Origin: Synechococcus sp. CS-1330
GTDB taxonomy: Bacteria; Cyanobacteriota; Cyanobacteriia; PCC-6307; Cyanobiaceae
Direction of reading: 5' to 3'
NCBI GenBank assembly: GCA_025128025.1
Contig: JAHLYR010000047.1
Span: 1-64,000, forward strand
DNA length: 64,000 nucleotides
This document shows positions 16,671 through 25,302 of the stretch, piece after piece (the first letter of the stretch is position 1; each line of letters begins with the position of its first letter). The position numbers and the translations under genes were made by a program. Under the pieces are notes generated by a model. That model had not been told where the DNA came from, did no database searches, and saw only the letters and a list, made by a program, of their open reading frames with translations.

Positions 16671-17978
16671 TTGAGATCTGCCCTGCCCCAGTGCGAGCCT
16701 GCCCAGCTGCCGGCCTGCGGTTCCCCGGCGCGTTGGGGCTGGCTGCAACAGCTGCGCAACCAGCCCGAGCTGGATCCTGAACCCTGGCTGCTGGCGCTGG
16801 AAAACGGCAGCCTCAGCATCGCCCCAGACCTGCTTGCCGTGTTGGCGGAGCGGCTCGATCCTCTGGCCCAGCTGCGTTTGCTGCGTTGGTGGCGCCAGCA
16901 GCCCGATCCGGATCCAGGCCTGCCCAGCCAGGTGCTGCGTCAGCGGGATGGGGCTAGTGCCGCCTGGCTGCTGCAGCAATTGGCCCCCGGCCCGGCCGCT
17001 CTTGGCCAGGCCGTGGCGCTAGCCCTGCTGCCCCTGCTGGGTCACCAGCGCCAGGTTGCGGCTTGGCCCGTGCTGCTGAGCTGGATGGGGGCTCCAATCG
17101 CCACCCCATTGCGGCGCGCCGCTCTCGAAGGGGTAGCCCGTGGTTTATCGGTGTGGCCCCGGCACCAGTTAGTCGCTGGCCTCAGCGCCCTGGCCGGCGA
17201 CCTCGATCCCCAGCTGGCCGCCCCGGCGGTGGATCTGCTGGCCCGCCTGCCAGGGGCCCGCCGCGCCCTGGTGCCCCTCCGCCGTCGCCGGCTCGATCCC
17301 CAGGTGGCTGAGCGCCTCGGCCGCCGCCTCGCTGCTACGCCGGTCCAACCCCTGCTGCTGGTGGTGCACGGCCGCGCGGGCGGCCAGCTGCCTGCCGAGT
17401 TGGTGGCGCTGGCCGCCGAGCTGGAGTGCCGCCGTGGTGCGCCCGTGCGGCTACAGGCCCTTTCGGCTGCGGCGCCGGCGGCGGCGAGTGAGCTGCTGCA
17501 GCCGGGTCAGGTTCTCGGCTTGGTGCCGCTGCTGCTGCTGCCCGGCGGCCATGTGCGCCACGATTTGCCGGCGATCGTGCGCCATTGGTCGGCTTTTGCC
17601 CGCGTGCAGCACTGGCCCTTCCTGGGGGCCTGGCCCTGCTGGCAGGCCGCCCTCGCTAAGGAGCTGGCCGGATTGGCTACGCAGGATGCCCGGCCCTTAC
17701 TGCTGCATCACCCCTTGGAGGGTCCCCTGGCAGCGCGGTATCTCACCACCCTGGAGCGGCGCACCGGCGCCCACTGCGTCGCCACTCCATACAGTGCAAA
17801 GCACCTCGCGGAGCTGAAGCTGACCCTTGCCGCTCCAGCCCTTGCCGCTCCAGCCTTGGCCCTTGCTCTGGCCGCCAACCGGCTCACCGACCAGCTAGCC
17901 GAGCAGGTGGGTCCGCCGTTGCTGCAGCGGCCTGGCCTGCGCCAGCTGCTGCTGGCTGAACTCGAGGCCCTGCCATGA
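16671..17978 (+). CDS. HEAT-like repeat/CbiX-type chelatase fusion
   Basis: A 435-residue protein in two parts. Residues about 1-222 are leucine-rich helical repeats resembling HEAT repeats (for example LRRAALEGVARGLSVWP). Residues about 226-430 resemble CbiX/SirB chelatases: LLLVVHGRAGGQLPAELVAL with His233, and LLLLPGGHVRHDLP with His294 and His297. In small class II chelatases such histidines bind the inserted metal. It sits between nirA and cobA and overlaps cobA by four bases, so insertion of iron into sirohydrochlorin is the likely job, though unproven. It starts at TTG 16671, preceded by a strong GGAGGG. The C-terminal region has a short LAAPA duplication. Confidence 0.75.
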   Translation: MRSALPQCEPAQLPACGSPARWGWLQQLRNQPELDPEPWLLALENGSLSIAPDLLAVLAERLDPLAQLRLLRWWRQQPDPDPGLPSQVLRQRDGASAAWLLQQLAPGPAALGQAVALALLPLLGHQRQVAAWPVLLSWMGAPIATPLRRAALEGVARGLSVWPRHQLVAGLSALAGDLDPQLAAPAVDLLARLPGARRALVPLRRRRLDPQVAERLGRRLAATPVQPLLLVVHGRAGGQLPAELVALAAELECRRGAPVRLQALSAAAPAAASELLQPGQVLGLVPLLLLPGGHVRHDLPAIVRHWSAFARVQHWPFLGAWPCWQAALAKELAGLATQDARPLLLHHPLEGPLAARYLTTLERRTGAHCVATPYSAKHLAELKLTLAAPALAAPALALALAANRLTDQLAEQVGPPLLQRPGLRQLLLAELEALP

Positions 17979-18763
17979 GTGCCCCGGCCCAGCTCGGCAC
18001 GGTTTACCTGGTGGGGGCGGGTCCCGGTGACCCGGAGCTGCTCACCCTCAAGGCCCACCGGCTGCTGCGGCAGTGCGACGCCCTCGTCTACGACTCCCTG
18101 GTGCCGCAGGCCCTGCTGAATCTGGTGCCCCAGGGCTGCGAGCTCCACTTTGTCGGCAAGCGCCGCGGTCACCATTCCGTGCCGCAGCCAAGCACCAATG
18201 CGGTGCTTGTGAAACTGGCCAGTCGCCATCGCCTGATCGTGCGGCTTAAGGGCGGTGATCCCTTTTTGTTTGGCCGCGGCGGCGAGGAGGCGGCCCACTT
18301 GGCCGCCAGGGGCGTGCCGGTGCAGGTGGTGCCTGGGGTAACCGCTGGCATCGCGGCTCCGGCCTATGCGGGCATTCCTGTTACCCACCGCCGCGCCGGC
18401 TCCAGCGTCACTTTCGTGACGGGCCACGAGGAAATCGATAAGGGCCGCCCAGGGGTGAACTGGCGCGGCCTGGCCCAGACCAGTGATGGCTTGGTGATCT
18501 ACATGGGCCTGCATAACCTGCGCCGCATCGCCGAGGAGCTGATGGCGGGCGGCTTGGCGGCTGACACGCCGGCGGCGGTGATCCAGCAGGGCACCGTGCG
18601 CGGTCAGCGCCAGTTGGTGACCGTGCTGGGTGAGCTGGCCGACCGGGCTGAGGAGCAGGATTTCGCTTCGCCATCAATCGTGGTGCTGGGCGAAGTGGTG
18701 GCCCAGCGGGTGCCGGTCTGTGCCCCCGAGCCCGCTGATGTGGAGATGCCGATCCCCTTCTGA
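17975..18763 (+). CDS. cobA: Uroporphyrinogen-III C-methyltransferase
   Basis: A 262-residue SAM-dependent methyltransferase making precorrin-2, the first step from uroporphyrinogen III to siroheme. It has VYLVGAGPGDPELLTLKAHR at the N-terminus, RLKGGDPFLFGRGGEEA, and the SUMT region GIPVTHRRAGSSVTFVTGHE. It is a single-domain SUMT without CysG oxidase/chelatase parts. The dehydrogenase that makes sirohydrochlorin is not in the window. It is coupled to the preceding chelatase-like gene by an ATGA overlap. Confidence 0.93.
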   Translation: MSAPAQLGTVYLVGAGPGDPELLTLKAHRLLRQCDALVYDSLVPQALLNLVPQGCELHFVGKRRGHHSVPQPSTNAVLVKLASRHRLIVRLKGGDPFLFGRGGEEAAHLAARGVPVQVVPGVTAGIAAPAYAGIPVTHRRAGSSVTFVTGHEEIDKGRPGVNWRGLAQTSDGLVIYMGLHNLRRIAEELMAGGLAADTPAAVIQQGTVRGQRQLVTVLGELADRAEEQDFASPSIVVLGEVVAQRVPVCAPEPADVEMPIPF

Positions 18764-18904
18764 TTCAAGCCAGTCTTCTTGATGGGTAGTGGTTGCGACG
18801 GCCGGCCCCCCGGTGGTGAGTTTCATTAGGGCTTGATTTGGCAGTGCCTGCTGCCCTTACCGATGCCTGTCCCTTCCCGGCCTGCCCCTCCCCGGTCTGC
18901 GCCG

Positions 18905-19381
18905 ATGTTTGAGCTGATTCCTTACGAGAAGTTCCGCGATACCCCCGCTGTTCGTTTCTTTGATATCACCGTTGCCAGCTCCAATGCCCGCGATCTGGTG
19001 ATCCATGCCGGTCCGGCCGTGAGCCCTCCGGATGAGGAGAAGACTGGTGCCTGGCAGTTTTATCTGCACCCCCACCAGGAAGATAATTTGCTGGCCCTGC
19101 ACGGCGGCCGAACTTTTTACTTGGTCAATTTGGGCTGGAATTATCCGTATCACATTGTTCGCCTAGAAACAGGTGGCGACATCCTGCGCATCCCTCCGGG
19201 AACTTTTCACCGTTCCGTTTCTGATCACGATGGTTCGGTGGTGCTTAATCAGGCTGTGCGCGAGGAGGGCGCCAGCGTGGTGCGGGAGTTTCGGGTATAT
19301 AATAGCCGCCTCATTCCCCGTTTATTTGCTACAACATTCAAAACGGCCCCCCTGCCTAAATTGCACGGGGTTAGCTGGTAG
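18905..19381 (+). CDS. Cupin-fold conserved protein
   Basis: A 158-residue protein with a single cupin barrel: WQFYLHPHQEDNLLALHGGR holds His residues and a Glu in a cupin motif 1-like arrangement, and RIPPGTFHRSVSDHDGS corresponds to motif 2. It resembles RmlC-like cupins without a known reaction. ATG 18905 is preferred because the 24 residues upstream are proline-rich and unlike a cupin. It lies 140 bases after cobA on the same strand and may be the last gene of the nirA unit; function unknown. Confidence 0.65.
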   Translation: MFELIPYEKFRDTPAVRFFDITVASSNARDLVIHAGPAVSPPDEEKTGAWQFYLHPHQEDNLLALHGGRTFYLVNLGWNYPYHIVRLETGGDILRIPPGTFHRSVSDHDGSVVLNQAVREEGASVVREFRVYNSRLIPRLFATTFKTAPLPKLHGVSW

Positions 19382-19399
19382 TCCCTTACTGGTAGGCCC

Positions 19400-21262
19400 T
19401 TAGTGAAACTGGGCTAAGTAGTGGCCTGTAGCAGCCACCGACATCGGCCGGCTGAATAGGTAACCCTGACCATGCTTGTACCCGTTTTGCATCAGCCAGG
19501 CACGTTGAGAATCGGTTTCAATCCCTTCAGCGGTACTTTCCAGTCCTAAATCGGTGCAGAGATTCTGGATGGTTTTTAGCAACTGGTTGCTGGGATTGCT
19601 CGTGTTGTCGATGCGCTTAACAAAGCTACAATCGACTTTCACCGTGCGCACTGGATAGTTGTGGAGGCGACTGAGCGAGGAATAGCCCGTGCCAAAGTCG
19701 TCGATGGAGATGGCAACTCCCTGGCGGCGTAAAGTGTTGAGATAGGCTCCCAGTTCCGAATCGTTGTTCTGTAAATAATCCTCCACCAACTCTACTTGCA
19801 GCTGCCAATCTTTTGGCAAGGGGGTGGAGCGGATCAGTTGGAGCAACCGATCTCGCAGGCCCTCACTTTCCAGCAGTAGAGAGGAAAGATTCACAGAGAG
19901 TTGTAGCGGCTTCCCTGGAGCAGCGTTTGCTAGTTCATGGCTGGCTTGGATTGCTTTCTGGATTATCTGAAGATCAATTTCCCCACTGAGTCCAGCCAGG
20001 TGAGATATCGGTAAAAACTGATCAGGTAACATCATTTCGCCGCTGTCTGTGCGCCAGCGCACCAGGCATTCCAGGCCTATGGGCTTGCCCGTGGCGAGAT
20101 CGACAATCGGTTGCATATAGGGGATCATTTCGTTGCGTCGGATAGCACGGCGCAGATCAGTTTCTATTTGATATTGCTGCTGTGCCGCCATTCGTGCGTG
20201 CAGGTTGATGAAGGTAAAATTGCTATTTTTGGTGCGATCGGCGATGGCTATGCGTTGAGCAATGCTGGCATCGGAGAGCAGGGAACTAGCGTTGCTGTAG
20301 TTATTTTTGAAGACCGCAATACCCATGCTCACTCCTAGCTCGATATCACGGTCGCCTAGTTTTAATGGTTCCTCAAGGCTCGCCATACATCTTTCTGCAA
20401 TCGCTTTGATAGCACTTTCCTCTGAGAGGTGGGGCAGCACGATTACTATTTCGGAATGTGAGTAGTAGGCGATTGATGCTTGAGTGGGTAGACAGTCCCG
20501 TAGACGCTCTAAGCCAGTTTGGATTAGGTTGTCGGCTGCAGCGTCCCCAAGGGTGGCGCTGACGCGGGAATACTCCTTGAACTTGCAGCGTGCCAGTGCA
20601 AAGCACGGTGGTTGATCTAGGCCAAGCATCAAGCTCAGCATCTGCTGCAACTGCTCCCGATTCATTACTGGGTTGATGTCACTAAGCAGATGGATAATTT
20701 CTTGCTTGGCCTGTCTATTTTCCCCTTGGGACTGCAGGGCCAATTCGGCAGATTGCAGTAGCAGGGCTTCCCGTCGCAGTTCCATTTGGCTAACTACCTG
20801 GCGAGCCAGTCGTTCTAGGGAGGTGACCTGCTTAGCTGTGAGTACCTTTGGCTCTGTGTCAATGGCGCAAAGGCTGCCAAGCGCCATGCCGTTGGAGGCG
20901 ATTAGGGGGAAGCCGGCGTAAAAACGGATGCGAGGATCACCTTGAACAAGTGGATTATCGGTAAAGCGATCATCTTCAAGGGCATCGTTTACAATTAAGG
21001 GCCGGCGCTGAACGATTGTGTGGCCGCAAAATGAAATATTTCTGGGCGTTTCCTGGGGTGCGTCGTCTAGGCCGACGCAAGACTTAAACCACTGACGATT
21101 TTCATCGATAAGGCTTATGACTCCTATTTTTGCGCCAGTAATGTCTTGAACTAGATAGGTAATATCGTCGAAGACCGCTTCTGATGGCGTATCAAGCACG
21201 CCGTAGCTGTGCAGTTCCTTGAGACGAGCGGCATCATCTTCTGGGATAGGTGCTTCTTGCAC
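19400..21262 (-). CDS. GAF - degenerate GGDEF - EAL c-di-GMP phosphodiesterase
   Basis: A 620-residue soluble signalling protein. A GAF sensor domain spans about residues 15-160 (FDDITYLVQDITGAKIGVIS; NISFCGHTIVQRRPLIV). A GGDEF-like domain around 200-350 lacks the catalytic motif (HSEIVIV at the expected site), so it is not a cyclase. The EAL domain (about 370-615) keeps the metal and catalytic residues: LECLVRW (ExLxR), VNLSS, IDDFGTGYSSLSRL, KVDCSFV and AEGIET. It should hydrolyse c-di-GMP to pGpG under GAF control. It starts with GTG at 21262 and is oriented with the GGDEF gene that follows upstream on the same strand. Confidence 0.85.
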   Translation of the reverse strand: MQEAPIPEDDAARLKELHSYGVLDTPSEAVFDDITYLVQDITGAKIGVISLIDENRQWFKSCVGLDDAPQETPRNISFCGHTIVQRRPLIVNDALEDDRFTDNPLVQGDPRIRFYAGFPLIASNGMALGSLCAIDTEPKVLTAKQVTSLERLARQVVSQMELRREALLLQSAELALQSQGENRQAKQEIIHLLSDINPVMNREQLQQMLSLMLGLDQPPCFALARCKFKEYSRVSATLGDAAADNLIQTGLERLRDCLPTQASIAYYSHSEIVIVLPHLSEESAIKAIAERCMASLEEPLKLGDRDIELGVSMGIAVFKNNYSNASSLLSDASIAQRIAIADRTKNSNFTFINLHARMAAQQQYQIETDLRRAIRRNEMIPYMQPIVDLATGKPIGLECLVRWRTDSGEMMLPDQFLPISHLAGLSGEIDLQIIQKAIQASHELANAAPGKPLQLSVNLSSLLLESEGLRDRLLQLIRSTPLPKDWQLQVELVEDYLQNNDSELGAYLNTLRRQGVAISIDDFGTGYSSLSRLHNYPVRTVKVDCSFVKRIDNTSNPSNQLLKTIQNLCTDLGLESTAEGIETDSQRAWLMQNGYKHGQGYLFSRPMSVAATGHYLAQFH

Positions 21263-21298
21263 GCGGGCTAGATGTTAAAACTTTAGGCTTGTTTTAGC

Positions 21299-23077
21299 TT
21301 AGCTGGTCCCCTTCTCCCTGGCCTGTCGCATATCCGCATCCGAGCGGGCCAGTAGGGCGTCTGGCTTGATTTCATCACCATCAAGGATGCTTATCCCAGT
21401 GGTGATGCTGGTGGGCACTGGTCCCTGCTTGCTCTCTAGCTCCAGCTGGCTTACTAGGGTTTTGAGCTCTTTAGCCATTTCCTGGGCGGCTGCTCCACTG
21501 CAATCTGTGGCCACCACCACGAATTCATCCCCACCGCTGCGGAAGAAGTGGTCGGTGATGCGCAGCCTTTGGCGTACCGCACTGGCCACTCGTTTCAGAA
21601 CCAGGTCCCCGATTTCATGACCAAAGCGGTCGTTAATTTTGGTGAGATCATCCACGTCGATGGTGATGCAGCTGAGGGGTTCGCCGCTACGGTGGCAGCG
21701 CAGGCATTCCTCTTTGAGCCTTAGGTACAGGGCATTGCGATTACCGCAGCCGGTGAGTAAATCGCTGGTGTTGACCTGTTCGAGCTCATCGCGAGAGCGG
21801 CGCAGGGCTTGGTTTGTCTCTTGCAGATCAACCGTCAGCAAGCGCACCTGCTGGATCCTTTGGTTGATCAACAGCACCATTACGCGCAGTTCGTTGATCA
21901 GAGATGGGGCAAGTGTGCTTAAACCGTCTGGGCTTGTAAGCATCGGCTGCAGCACTTTATTGATTTCGCGCTCAAACAATGCGCCAATCGTCATGCTGGC
22001 AGCAGTGCCAAGCAGCAGAGTGGCCAGAACGACAATTAGCAGCTGCGAGCTTTGATCTTGCATTCGTTTAACCAGATTGCCGGAAGGCTGCACTACCTGG
22101 ATCAATACGGACGGCTGACCTGGGCTGGTATGCAGTTGGCTGTAACTCCAGTAGCCATTTACCCATTTCTTCAGCATGGGTAGGGGTTGCTTGGAGATCA
22201 GCACCGCCAATTCGCGGGGATGCACATAGGCGCGTCCCCCATCGGTGAAGTCCTTGTCGAGCTGACTGAACAGTTCAGCATCGGAGCTGGTGCTCTTGCC
22301 ATTAGCCTCCACACGTCGGTAGGCCACATCTCCGCCTGGTATTTCAGACCAAGGCCTGGAACTGGCAACAGCCCGATTTACTACTTTTAGATTGTCAAGC
22401 TCCGCTTGCTGCACCGCCAGCTCTAGCTGATAGCCGGAGCTCATAGTGATGATTAGGGTTGGCACGGTCATGGTGATCAGCACCAGTCCCACAATTAGCC
22501 CCCGCAATGTGATGCCATTGCCGTGCCCCTGGCGGTTTCGCAGGGCGTTGATCACCATGAACAGGACGTATGCAATTGTGGCGTTAAGGACCCCATTGAC
22601 AACTTGTTTCAGCGCCGTGACGGCCACGTTGCTGGGGTCTATTCGAAGTATTAGGCCATAAAAGATGGCTACCATAGGCGCCCCAAGCAGAAGCCAGTAG
22701 CTGATCGCCAGGGGGATAACTGCGCCAGTGCTTACTTGATCGTTGCGGCGGCTCAGGCGTTGTAGGCCGAGGGTTAGCCAGGTGATTTCGACGCTGAAGA
22801 TCACTACCGCCCAAGGATGACCCCATGCTTTCCAGGTCACCAGGCTGGCGATGCAGCCCACCGGAATTACCCAGCCGGTGCGCCAGAGCAGCAAGGCCAG
22901 GATCGGCAGGATCGAGCCCAGCAGCACTTGGATGCCATAGAAGAGTGGCAGGGGCTGCAGGTTCAGCAGTACCGCCAGGCCGGCCGTTAGGGCTAGAACA
23001 AGCCCTTGCCTACGAGTTGGCTTTGCAAATATGGGGCCCCATGGAGACGGGGCGGGGTAACCAGTTATCGATGCCAT
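21299..23077 (-). CDS. Membrane diguanylate cyclase with periplasmic sensor region
   Basis: A 592-residue protein. The N-terminal half has about six transmembrane segments, then a further one ahead of a roughly 130-residue extracytoplasmic stretch (ELAVQQAELDNLKVVNRAV onward), another membrane segment (LLIVVLATLLLGTAASM), a linker coiled coil and a GGDEF domain. The active motif SGGDEF is intact, with an RxxD inhibitory site (RITD) exactly five residues before it, so synthesis of c-di-GMP with product feedback is expected. The start at 23077 (MASITGYPAP) is preferred over 23140. It is divergent from the binding-protein operon at 23231. Confidence 0.85.
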   Translation of the reverse strand: MASITGYPAPSPWGPIFAKPTRRQGLVLALTAGLAVLLNLQPLPLFYGIQVLLGSILPILALLLWRTGWVIPVGCIASLVTWKAWGHPWAVVIFSVEITWLTLGLQRLSRRNDQVSTGAVIPLAISYWLLLGAPMVAIFYGLILRIDPSNVAVTALKQVVNGVLNATIAYVLFMVINALRNRQGHGNGITLRGLIVGLVLITMTVPTLIITMSSGYQLELAVQQAELDNLKVVNRAVASSRPWSEIPGGDVAYRRVEANGKSTSSDAELFSQLDKDFTDGGRAYVHPRELAVLISKQPLPMLKKWVNGYWSYSQLHTSPGQPSVLIQVVQPSGNLVKRMQDQSSQLLIVVLATLLLGTAASMTIGALFEREINKVLQPMLTSPDGLSTLAPSLINELRVMVLLINQRIQQVRLLTVDLQETNQALRRSRDELEQVNTSDLLTGCGNRNALYLRLKEECLRCHRSGEPLSCITIDVDDLTKINDRFGHEIGDLVLKRVASAVRQRLRITDHFFRSGGDEFVVVATDCSGAAAQEMAKELKTLVSQLELESKQGPVPTSITTGISILDGDEIKPDALLARSDADMRQAREKGTS

Positions 23078-23230
23078 TAGGTAAACGTAGTCGTAGTGTC
23101 TGTCAGGGTGCGAGATATGAAGTTTTTGGTAAGAAGCCAATCATTCCCTTAGACTAACCTGGCATTAAACACCTTACTGGCTACCCCTTGGCCGGCATGA
23201 GTTTGTCGTTTCTTTCCTGGTTTTACGCCA

Positions 23231-24226
23231 ATGGGCATTTGCCTGTCTCCGGGCTTGGGTCGCCAACTGTTCACTCTGGCTGCAACTGGCTTCGCCTGGG
23301 CGGCAGTTGCAGGCTGCGCCGCCAAGCCTGAGGAGGTCAATGTGCCCATATCTAGCTGGCCGGGATATGAGTATTTTTATTTGGCTGAGCGACGCGGTCT
23401 GGCTGAGCGTCACGGCTTTAAATTAACGACATCCCAGTTTGCGGATCCCCAGGAAATTGTTCATTCCTATCTGCGGGGTGAACTTAATGTGGCTCAGCTC
23501 ACCACTGTGGAGCTTGTCGATATTTGTGAGAAGATTCCTGAACGCTGCCCTGTGGTTGTGCTGATTCTGGATGAATCACGTGGTGGCGATATCATTGCAG
23601 CCCGCCACGGCGTAGGTTCTTTGCAGGACCTGGCTGGTAAGCGTATCGGTACAACCTTTTCATCCCTTGGGCCCTATTTTGTTAGTCGGGCTCTGCAGCG
23701 TTCTGGGTTGAGCCTCGATCAGGTCGAGGTCCGTAATATGCCGTTGGCGGAGATGCCCGCTGCCCTGAAGCAGGGCAGCGTTGATGCAGTTGCCTTTTAC
23801 CCACCGTTTAGTGACTACGCAGCCCGCGATGGCCATTCCAGGGTGCTATTTGACAGCCGGCAAACCCCTGGGGAGATTTTTGATATATTGGTGATTGATC
23901 CTTCATATCTTCATAGTAATTCGGTTGTGCTGACTAAATTGGTTAAGGCCTGGCAAGACGCCCACCAACTGGCTCAAACTCACCCAAAGCAGGCGACAGG
24001 GTTAATGGCTGACCGGCAGAAAGTGACTGCCAAGGAGTTTCAGCAAGCTGAGCGGGGCTTGGTTTATTATGGGCTCGCTGATCAGATAGCAATGCTTGCT
24101 CCTGGCGGTGTGATGGAGCGAAACCTCAAGTCTGTCCAAAAGGTGCAGCAGGAGCTAGAGCTGGTGCGGATTGGTGCCCAGCTGCCTTCAGTTACTAATC
24201 TCTTGGTGGAAGCAGCCCTGCGATGA
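23231..24226 (+). CDS. NrtA/TauA-type solute-binding lipoprotein 1
   Basis: A 331-residue periplasmic binding protein. A signal peptide ends in the lipobox AVAGC near residue 29, so it is probably lipidated. The mature protein has a NitT/TauT-family fold: VNVPISSWPGYEYFYLAE, DLAGKRIGTTFSSLGPYFV, KQGSVDAVAFYPPFSDYAA and GEIFDILVIDPSYL. A Cys pair C-x6-C (ICEKIPERCP) is shared with the next protein and may form a disulfide. No permease or ATPase gene is nearby. The gene overlaps its paralogue by four bases, and a diguanylate cyclase follows, suggesting a sensory rather than uptake role. Ligand unknown. Confidence 0.78.
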   Translation: MGICLSPGLGRQLFTLAATGFAWAAVAGCAAKPEEVNVPISSWPGYEYFYLAERRGLAERHGFKLTTSQFADPQEIVHSYLRGELNVAQLTTVELVDICEKIPERCPVVVLILDESRGGDIIAARHGVGSLQDLAGKRIGTTFSSLGPYFVSRALQRSGLSLDQVEVRNMPLAEMPAALKQGSVDAVAFYPPFSDYAARDGHSRVLFDSRQTPGEIFDILVIDPSYLHSNSVVLTKLVKAWQDAHQLAQTHPKQATGLMADRQKVTAKEFQQAERGLVYYGLADQIAMLAPGGVMERNLKSVQKVQQELELVRIGAQLPSVTNLLVEAALR

Positions 24227-25218
24227 CAAGTCAGCGACCAAGCCTTCGGCGATCATGGGCCTTGGCTTTGGTCGGCCTGGCTTCGCTGGCAGGTTCGTTT
24301 GTAGCCTGGCGAACCCTGGGTGCCCAGGAACGGCTTGCGGTGGCGATTACCAGTTGGCCTGGCAACGAGTATCTGTATTTGGCTGAGCAGCGGAGTCTGG
24401 GTCAGCGCTATGGGCTTGATTTGAGGGTGCAGCAATACAGCTCCCTTGAGGATCAGCGCTTTGCTTATAGCCGCGGAGATGTTGAGGTCATTGCTACTAA
24501 TCTTCCAGATGTCATAGCGATTTGCCAGGAGGTGCCAAAGCGCTGCCCTGAGTTGTTTCTAGTGATAGATCAATCCGAGGGTGCAGATGTGATTGTCAGC
24601 ACTGCTGATTTGGCGGATGTACGTAATTTGGCAGGTCAGAAAGTTGGTCTGGAGCGCACTGTGCTTGCTGAATATTTGCTTTTGCGTGCTCTTGAAACTA
24701 AGCAGGTCCCTTTTGATCAGATGCGGCTCCTGCGTGAAGGGCCCAGCTTCCTTATCAACGCGTTGGAGAAAGGCAAGGTTGACGCGATTGTCACCTATCC
24801 GCCTTATGCTAATGCTCTGCGTGTGGATCTTCGCTACCGGGTTTTATTTAGTTCTGCTCAAATCCCTGGGGAGATCGTTGATGTTTTGGCTGTTAATCCT
24901 GCCTACGCAAAGCAACACCCGAGTAGTTTAAATTCATTGGTGCGCACTTGGTGGGCAGCTCAGGCCCTGGCCAGGGCCGAGCCCCATGCATCCCAGGCGT
25001 TGATGGCTAAGCGACAGCAGGTCAGCCCGGCTGAGTTTGTGGCCTCGGAACGTAGCATTCGTTATCCTGGTCCAGCGGAGCAGGCGGAAATGCTTGCCCC
25101 AACTGGCATGGTAGCTCGCGTGGTTGCCCGCATGGCAGATCAGATGATTTCGGCTGGGCGCCTTTCGGCCAAGGCGCCACTGCCCACTACCACCCAGACT
25201 TTTCTGCCAAAGCCTTAA
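24223..25218 (+). CDS. NrtA/TauA-type solute-binding protein 2
   Basis: A 331-residue paralogue of the preceding protein, sharing ITSWPGNEYLYLAEQRSLGQ, the C-x6-C segment (ICQEVPKRCP), LAGQKVGLERTVLAEYLLL, and KGKVDAIVTYPPYANALR. The N-terminus has a hydrophobic segment (about 12-30) without a lipobox cysteine, so it is an anchored or cleaved periplasmic protein rather than a lipoprotein. The pair may bind the same or related ligands, or work as a heterodimer. It overlaps gene 1 (ATGA) and is followed by a hairpin and then a GGDEF gene. Confidence 0.78.
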   Translation: MTSQRPSLRRSWALALVGLASLAGSFVAWRTLGAQERLAVAITSWPGNEYLYLAEQRSLGQRYGLDLRVQQYSSLEDQRFAYSRGDVEVIATNLPDVIAICQEVPKRCPELFLVIDQSEGADVIVSTADLADVRNLAGQKVGLERTVLAEYLLLRALETKQVPFDQMRLLREGPSFLINALEKGKVDAIVTYPPYANALRVDLRYRVLFSSAQIPGEIVDVLAVNPAYAKQHPSSLNSLVRTWWAAQALARAEPHASQALMAKRQQVSPAEFVASERSIRYPGPAEQAEMLAPTGMVARVVARMADQMISAGRLSAKAPLPTTTQTFLPKP

Positions 25219-25237
25219 AAAAGGATTACCTTTTTAA
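25215..25237 (+). terminator. A/T-rich hairpin between binding-protein and GGDEF genes
   Basis: TTAAAAAAGG-ATTA-CCTTTTTAA forms a 9-bp stem ending in a T run. It overlaps the stop codon of the second binding-protein gene. It resembles a weak, bidirectional intrinsic terminator and may attenuate rather than block transcription into the cyclase gene 66 bases downstream. Confidence 0.45.
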
Positions 25238-25302
25238 TGCAATAGTCATAATCCGCCGATTTTCCTCATAAGTTATGTCTCTTGGCTTGATTTGGAGAAT
25301 AA

